The notes under the pieces: model-generated
What the model saw: the letters and a program-made list of their open reading frames with translations, nothing else
Databases searched by the model: none
What the model was told of the DNA's origin: nothing
Position numbers and translations under genes: made by a program
Assembly: GCA_017510065.1 (NCBI GenBank)
Contig: JAFWOB010000100.1
Span: 1-64,000 of the forward strand
Source of the DNA: Parasporobacterium sp.
GTDB taxonomy: Bacteria > Bacillota > Clostridia > Lachnospirales > Lachnospiraceae
DNA length: 64,000 nt
Direction of reading: 5' to 3'
Part shown: in pieces, positions 60,779 to 64,000 of the stretch
How positions within the stretch are numbered: position 1 is the stretch's first letter
Layout of the letters: each line of letters opens with the position of its first letter

Positions 60779-61891
60779 CTATCTGTTTCTGCGGTCGAAC
60801 TGGGGGAAAATGGAAAACCATTCATCGGCACAAAGGTCATAGGATGCATAGGAAGGATCGCCCCTATGGTCTTCCAGGTGATAAAGCTCTGACAGATCTT
60901 CTCCCAAAGCCCGGGTAAATACGGCACTTCCCCAGATATTCAAATGCTGCCAGTCCGCACAGTCTGTTGAATAATTGATCTTCGGACGATGTTCCGGAAG
61001 ATTGTAATTGATCCCGGTCACCCCATACTGCTGCGCGATCTCAAAGGCGCTGCAGTAAAAATGATGGTCATGCGCATAATCCGCATTCGGGTAACCGATC
61101 AGCATGACCGGAACATCCTGCTTATTACATAATTCCAGGATCTTTTCGAAAAATTCCTGTTCGTGTGCATTCACGTTCCGGGCAGTGTTAAAGGTGAAAT
61201 CCATCTCCGGCGTGATATGTGAGGTCAGGGCATTTTTCTCAATAAAGCCTTTCCATCCGGCGTTCACATTCCACCCATCGGATGTGATGATAAAATCCTG
61301 CCCTGTCACGCCTTCATAGTTCGTGTGAATCTGCGTATACGCAAGCGCGTAGCCCCAGAATTCTTCCGGTTCCACACATTCCGCAATACATTTCCATCGA
61401 TTTACTGGATCCAAGATCCCGTAAGAACAAAGGACCGTACGGTTCCGGCTCACCTTGTCTTCCTGATAGGTGATCGCCTTCAGATCCAGCAGCACCACCT
61501 TTGGCTTATGATATCGCAGCGCTTCCAACAGATAATAATAAGTACTCCAGTAAGGCTGCTCTGCCGAAGCCAGATCAAAACAGGAGATCCCATACTCAGC
61601 CCACAGGATATTCGTGTTCAGATCTGTATATGTCAGACTGGAGCCGACCGCCAATACATCCACCGTTTCCGGATCTGTCCTGTAATACTGCAGAAGACTG
61701 CAGATCCCGTATGGATATTTAGGCGTCAGCACATAAATCCCGTAGGTCAGCAACATCATGGCAATCGCCGCAAACACAATCAGCCTCAGCCAAAACCATC
61801 TCCTCCGTCGAAACTCTCCGATATGTACTTGTCCGCTTTCCTGTTGCTTAATCATACCATACCTATCCTGAAAAGCTACAGAGGGCTGCAT
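60779..61891 (-). CDS. Membrane-anchored SGNH-like protein, unknown
   Basis: 370 residues at most; ATG 61891 lies inside a hairpin (GAGGGCTGC / GCAGCCCTC) and ATG 61855 (residue 13) is the alternative. One transmembrane helix (about 33-55), then an extracytoplasmic domain with VLAVGSSLTYTDLN (GDSL-type Ser near 83) and a late DCADWQHLNIWG (Asp-His pair). This is the pattern of SGNH acyltransferase/esterase domains in AlgX/DltD-like surface-sugar modification proteins. Function not assigned. Confidence 0.55.
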   Translation of the reverse strand: MQPSVAFQDRYGMIKQQESGQVHIGEFRRRRWFWLRLIVFAAIAMMLLTYGIYVLTPKYPYGICSLLQYYRTDPETVDVLAVGSSLTYTDLNTNILWAEYGISCFDLASAEQPYWSTYYYLLEALRYHKPKVVLLDLKAITYQEDKVSRNRTVLCSYGILDPVNRWKCIAECVEPEEFWGYALAYTQIHTNYEGVTGQDFIITSDGWNVNAGWKGFIEKNALTSHITPEMDFTFNTARNVNAHEQEFFEKILELCNKQDVPVMLIGYPNADYAHDHHFYCSAFEIAQQYGVTGINYNLPEHRPKINYSTDCADWQHLNIWGSAVFTRALGEDLSELYHLEDHRGDPSYASYDLCADEWFSIFPQFDRRNR

Positions 61892-61903
61892 TTACGCAGC
61901 CCT
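61877..61903. terminator. Hairpin between GH43 and SGNH-like genes
   Basis: GAGGGCTGC / GCAGCCCTC stem with a short loop, spanning the first possible start codon of the SGNH-like gene. No clear T-run; may act as a structure controlling that start or as a weak terminator. Confidence 0.5.
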
Positions 61904-61934
61904 CCATAACGAAGGATTATTCACGGGTTCTTTA

Positions 61935-63662
61935 TTATTTTACCGGTTTTGCAATATTGTTGCCGAATACAGTGATCTCGCACAGTGCCGGATAGATTGC
62001 TTCATCCCAGTTGGTGAATGTGATCCTTACAAACTGTCCCAGCACAGGCTCTTCCAGTTTGATATACGGATGGACCAGATCATTTCCTTCTGACTCATAA
62101 ACAGTCGTCCAGTTTTCAGCATTTTCTGCTTCCAGAGGATTGGTGGTTCCGTTATAGACTTCGATCTTGTAGTCGATGACACATTTGTCATTCAGAGTTG
62201 CGCTCTTGTCAACATTGATCTCTTTCAGCCACAGGCGGAACGCATCGATGTTGAAATTGCCCTTGAAGGACATCAGGAACCAGGGGTTCTCATCCTCTGC
62301 AGCCGGCTGCCACCAGGTGAAGTTGGACTCGTCAATAGCATAGAACGGATGACGGCCTTCAGAGTAACTGGATACGGCATATCCCTGTCTTGCAGAAAGG
62401 ATATCATCGCCCACTTCATTGCCTTCTGCCGGATTTGCCAGCACGCCGGGTACATACTGCGGAGCTTCGGACAGATGCGGAACGACCAGGTTGCCTTCTT
62501 CATCGATCATGGCCGGATCGCAGCCGAGACGTCTTTCCATATCGCCTTCATAACCGACGTTGACTGTGTAGAAGCACCAGAGAGTATCAGCAGGACCTGC
62601 AACGATGGAGCCATGTCCGCCGCCTCTTACTACACCGGTCATAGCATCAAAGCTGTTGATAATTTCTTTTTCCTGCAGTTCGAATCCTTCCAGCGGTCCC
62701 TCGGTGGACTGATAGCAGCCCATGGTGTAGGAATCATACTGTGTGCCTGCGGTTGCCCAGGTCAGATAGTATTTGCCGTCGATCTTGATCATGAAGGAAC
62801 CTTCCGGGAATCCGTTTTCATAGTTTTCATGATTCTGGCCGAAGTTCTGCCATCTGTAATTGTTATCGTATTCAATGATGATCTTGGGTTCGGTGATCAG
62901 TTCTGTCGGGTTTTCAACATTGAGTTCTGCACCTTCAATATACGGACCCATGCCCCAGTACAGATACATTCTTCCGTCATCGTCCACGAAGATATCCACG
63001 TCGTTGTGCGCTGCAATGACGTTGCCATCTTCAATGTTGTCTGCAAAGCTCTTTCCATTGTAGGTGAAGTCGCCCAGGTCGGTGAAAGGACCTTCCGGAG
63101 AGGTTGCTTCATACAGATCAGAGCTGTTCCATGCCAGATAGAAATGATCAACGCCTTCGTCGTCGGTCCTTACTGCTACTACCGGAGCCGTAAAGCGCAG
63201 CGGTTCTCCGTCCTGGTCTACCAGCTGAACATAACGCCAGTTCACAAAATCTTCGGATACCCACAGGGAGCTGTTTGTTCCATACAGATACCAGGTATCA
63301 TTGTAGTATAATCCTGTCGGATCTGCGGAAGCACGGGTATCGTTTTCAGCAATATATGTTGATGTTCCGCGGAAAAGATCCTGGAAACGGATATGGGTGA
63401 TGCTTTCTACCGGATTGTTCGGGATCGCTTCGTTACCAATCATCTGTCCGATGGAGAACGGATTGTCCGGGATCATGCCTTTGTCGCTGGCGCCGGAACG
63501 CTGATAATCCAGCGGAAGCGGGTTAATATAAGTTTGTGCTTCTGCCTTATCGACCAGGAACTCCTGTCCTGACAGAATTTCCTGTGCCAGGTCTGCACGG
63601 GCAGTGACTGCAAGTCCAAAAACCATAGCCAGTGCCAGAATGACTGTGATTGCTTTTTTCAT
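61935..63662 (-). CDS. Secreted glycoside hydrolase family 43 enzyme with C-terminal discoidin-like domain
   Basis: 575 residues with signal peptide (KKAITVILALAMVFGLAV, cleavage near ARADL). GH43 five-bladed propeller: ASADPTGLYYNDTWYLYG (Asp base), DVDIFVDDDGRMYLYWG (Asp), PEGSFMIKIDGKYYLTW (acid Glu). A C-terminal domain of about 140 residues (SYSEGRHPFYAIDESNFTWW, GQFVRITFTNWDEA, LCEITVFG) resembles F5/8 carbohydrate binding. Likely beta-xylosidase or alpha-arabinofuranosidase acting on plant arabinoxylan outside the cell. Upstream lies the AraC regulator. Confidence 0.88.
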   Translation of the reverse strand: MKKAITVILALAMVFGLAVTARADLAQEILSGQEFLVDKAEAQTYINPLPLDYQRSGASDKGMIPDNPFSIGQMIGNEAIPNNPVESITHIRFQDLFRGTSTYIAENDTRASADPTGLYYNDTWYLYGTNSSLWVSEDFVNWRYVQLVDQDGEPLRFTAPVVAVRTDDEGVDHFYLAWNSSDLYEATSPEGPFTDLGDFTYNGKSFADNIEDGNVIAAHNDVDIFVDDDGRMYLYWGMGPYIEGAELNVENPTELITEPKIIIEYDNNYRWQNFGQNHENYENGFPEGSFMIKIDGKYYLTWATAGTQYDSYTMGCYQSTEGPLEGFELQEKEIINSFDAMTGVVRGGGHGSIVAGPADTLWCFYTVNVGYEGDMERRLGCDPAMIDEEGNLVVPHLSEAPQYVPGVLANPAEGNEVGDDILSARQGYAVSSYSEGRHPFYAIDESNFTWWQPAAEDENPWFLMSFKGNFNIDAFRLWLKEINVDKSATLNDKCVIDYKIEVYNGTTNPLEAENAENWTTVYESEGNDLVHPYIKLEEPVLGQFVRITFTNWDEAIYPALCEITVFGNNIAKPVK

Positions 63663-63795
63663 GTGTTACTCCTTTCCTTTCAGTGGTATGCGACAGGGGA
63701 CGCATATGTATTACTGTTGTGGAAATAGTAAAACAGAAAAAGGATCGCCGCTAATACGATCCTGTAGGTAAATTGTTCTGAAAATGACTATTGTG

Positions 63796-64000
63796 CTATT
63801 GTCTTTTGCCTTTTCTGTATTCCGAAGGGGACATTCCTTCATTTCGCCGGAACAGCTTACTGAAATAGGAAAAATTGTCATATCCCGCCGCCAGGGCCAC
63901 CTCCGTGATCGGGAGATTGGTTTCCTCCAGCATCTGTCTGGCAGATGACAGCCTGCAGTCCGTGATATATTCGAGTACAGACTTTCCTGTTTCTTTTTTA
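63796..64000 (-). CDS. AraC-family regulator, C-terminal part (5' end outside the window)
   Basis: The open frame ends TAG at 63796. The visible 67 residues are the second half of an AraC HTH domain: EYITDCRLSSARQMLEETN, LPITEVALAAGYDNFSYFSK, LFRRNEGMSPSEYRKGK. It is co-directional with the GH43 gene and is the likely regulator of that gene. The start is not seen. Confidence 0.85.
   Translation of the reverse strand, partial: KKETGKSVLEYITDCRLSSARQMLEETNLPITEVALAAGYDNFSYFSKLFRRNEGMSPSEYRKGKRQ

Overview
The window reads as a chromosomal segment of a low-to-mid GC anaerobic Bacillota, most likely a gut or rumen Lachnospiraceae. This is inferred from family content: a DUF5711-type protein, a desulfoferrodoxin, an M13 peptidase, a RepA-type initiator next to a tyrosine integrase, two-ABC-half exporters and many AraC regulators. 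Strong AGGAGG ribosome sites and TTGACA/TATAAT promoters agree. There is no rRNA, CRISPR array or complete insertion sequence, and one tRNA (Cys-GCA).

Region 1 (1-4.6 kb): an ABC1/UbiB-type kinase, a secreted M13 metallopeptidase and a GNAT acetyltransferase. Region 2 (4.6-21.4 kb) is a tandem array of islands in the 3' end of tRNA-Cys (21353-21423, minus). The last 21-23 bases of the tRNA recur at 4656, 7305 and 13080. They delimit island A (sugar-phosphate isomerase-like protein plus AraC regulator with duplicated operator-promoter modules), island B (two esterases, an orphan solute-binding protein, an AraC regulator, a LysR remnant) and island C (double NUDIX protein, XRE regulator, lipoprotein, sigma-region-4-like protein, RepA-like initiator, integrase). 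Only island C keeps an integrase, and it carries paired arm-type repeats at both ends.

Region 3 (21.5-34.9 kb) is core: a membrane-anchored GIY-YIG protein, superoxide reductase, a CvpA/DUF5711/coiled-coil/sirtuin operon, glucose-6-phosphate isomerase, an MTA/SAH-deaminase-type amidohydrolase, a large structured RNA-like inverted-repeat element, a MurG-type transferase, a lipase-like hydrolase and glycerol kinase. Region 4 (34.9-39.0 kb) is a TPP-riboswitch-controlled thiamine-precursor importer (permease, binding protein, ATPase) followed by TatD and a histidine phosphatase. Region 5 (39.1-45.4 kb) holds a YczE-like membrane protein, a two-domain flavoprotein, a sulfur assimilation operon (O-acetylhomoserine sulfhydrylase, cysteine synthase) and an Fe-S aldo/keto reductase. 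The sulfur operon is preceded by what looks like a complete ribosome-mediated attenuator: a 39-codon leader with the run Cys-Met-Cys-Cys-Arg-Met, an antiterminator and a terminator. This is the most striking regulatory signal in the window.

Region 6 (45.5-58.5 kb): a MATE transporter fused to an RsbW-like ATPase domain, a heterodimeric ABC exporter, a branched-chain-amino-acid-type ABC importer with a cyclase-family hydrolase, and an ABC-F ATPase behind a terminator-bearing leader. Region 7 (58.5-64 kb): a repeat array, a possible 24-residue peptide, an orphan sugar-type binding protein, an SGNH-like membrane protein, a secreted GH43 enzyme and the C-terminus of an AraC regulator.

Two families of intergenic repeats recur: 52-bp-period arrays at 34.7 and 58.8 kb, and palindromic arrays built on GCATGATTTT at 22.6 and 41.4 kb.
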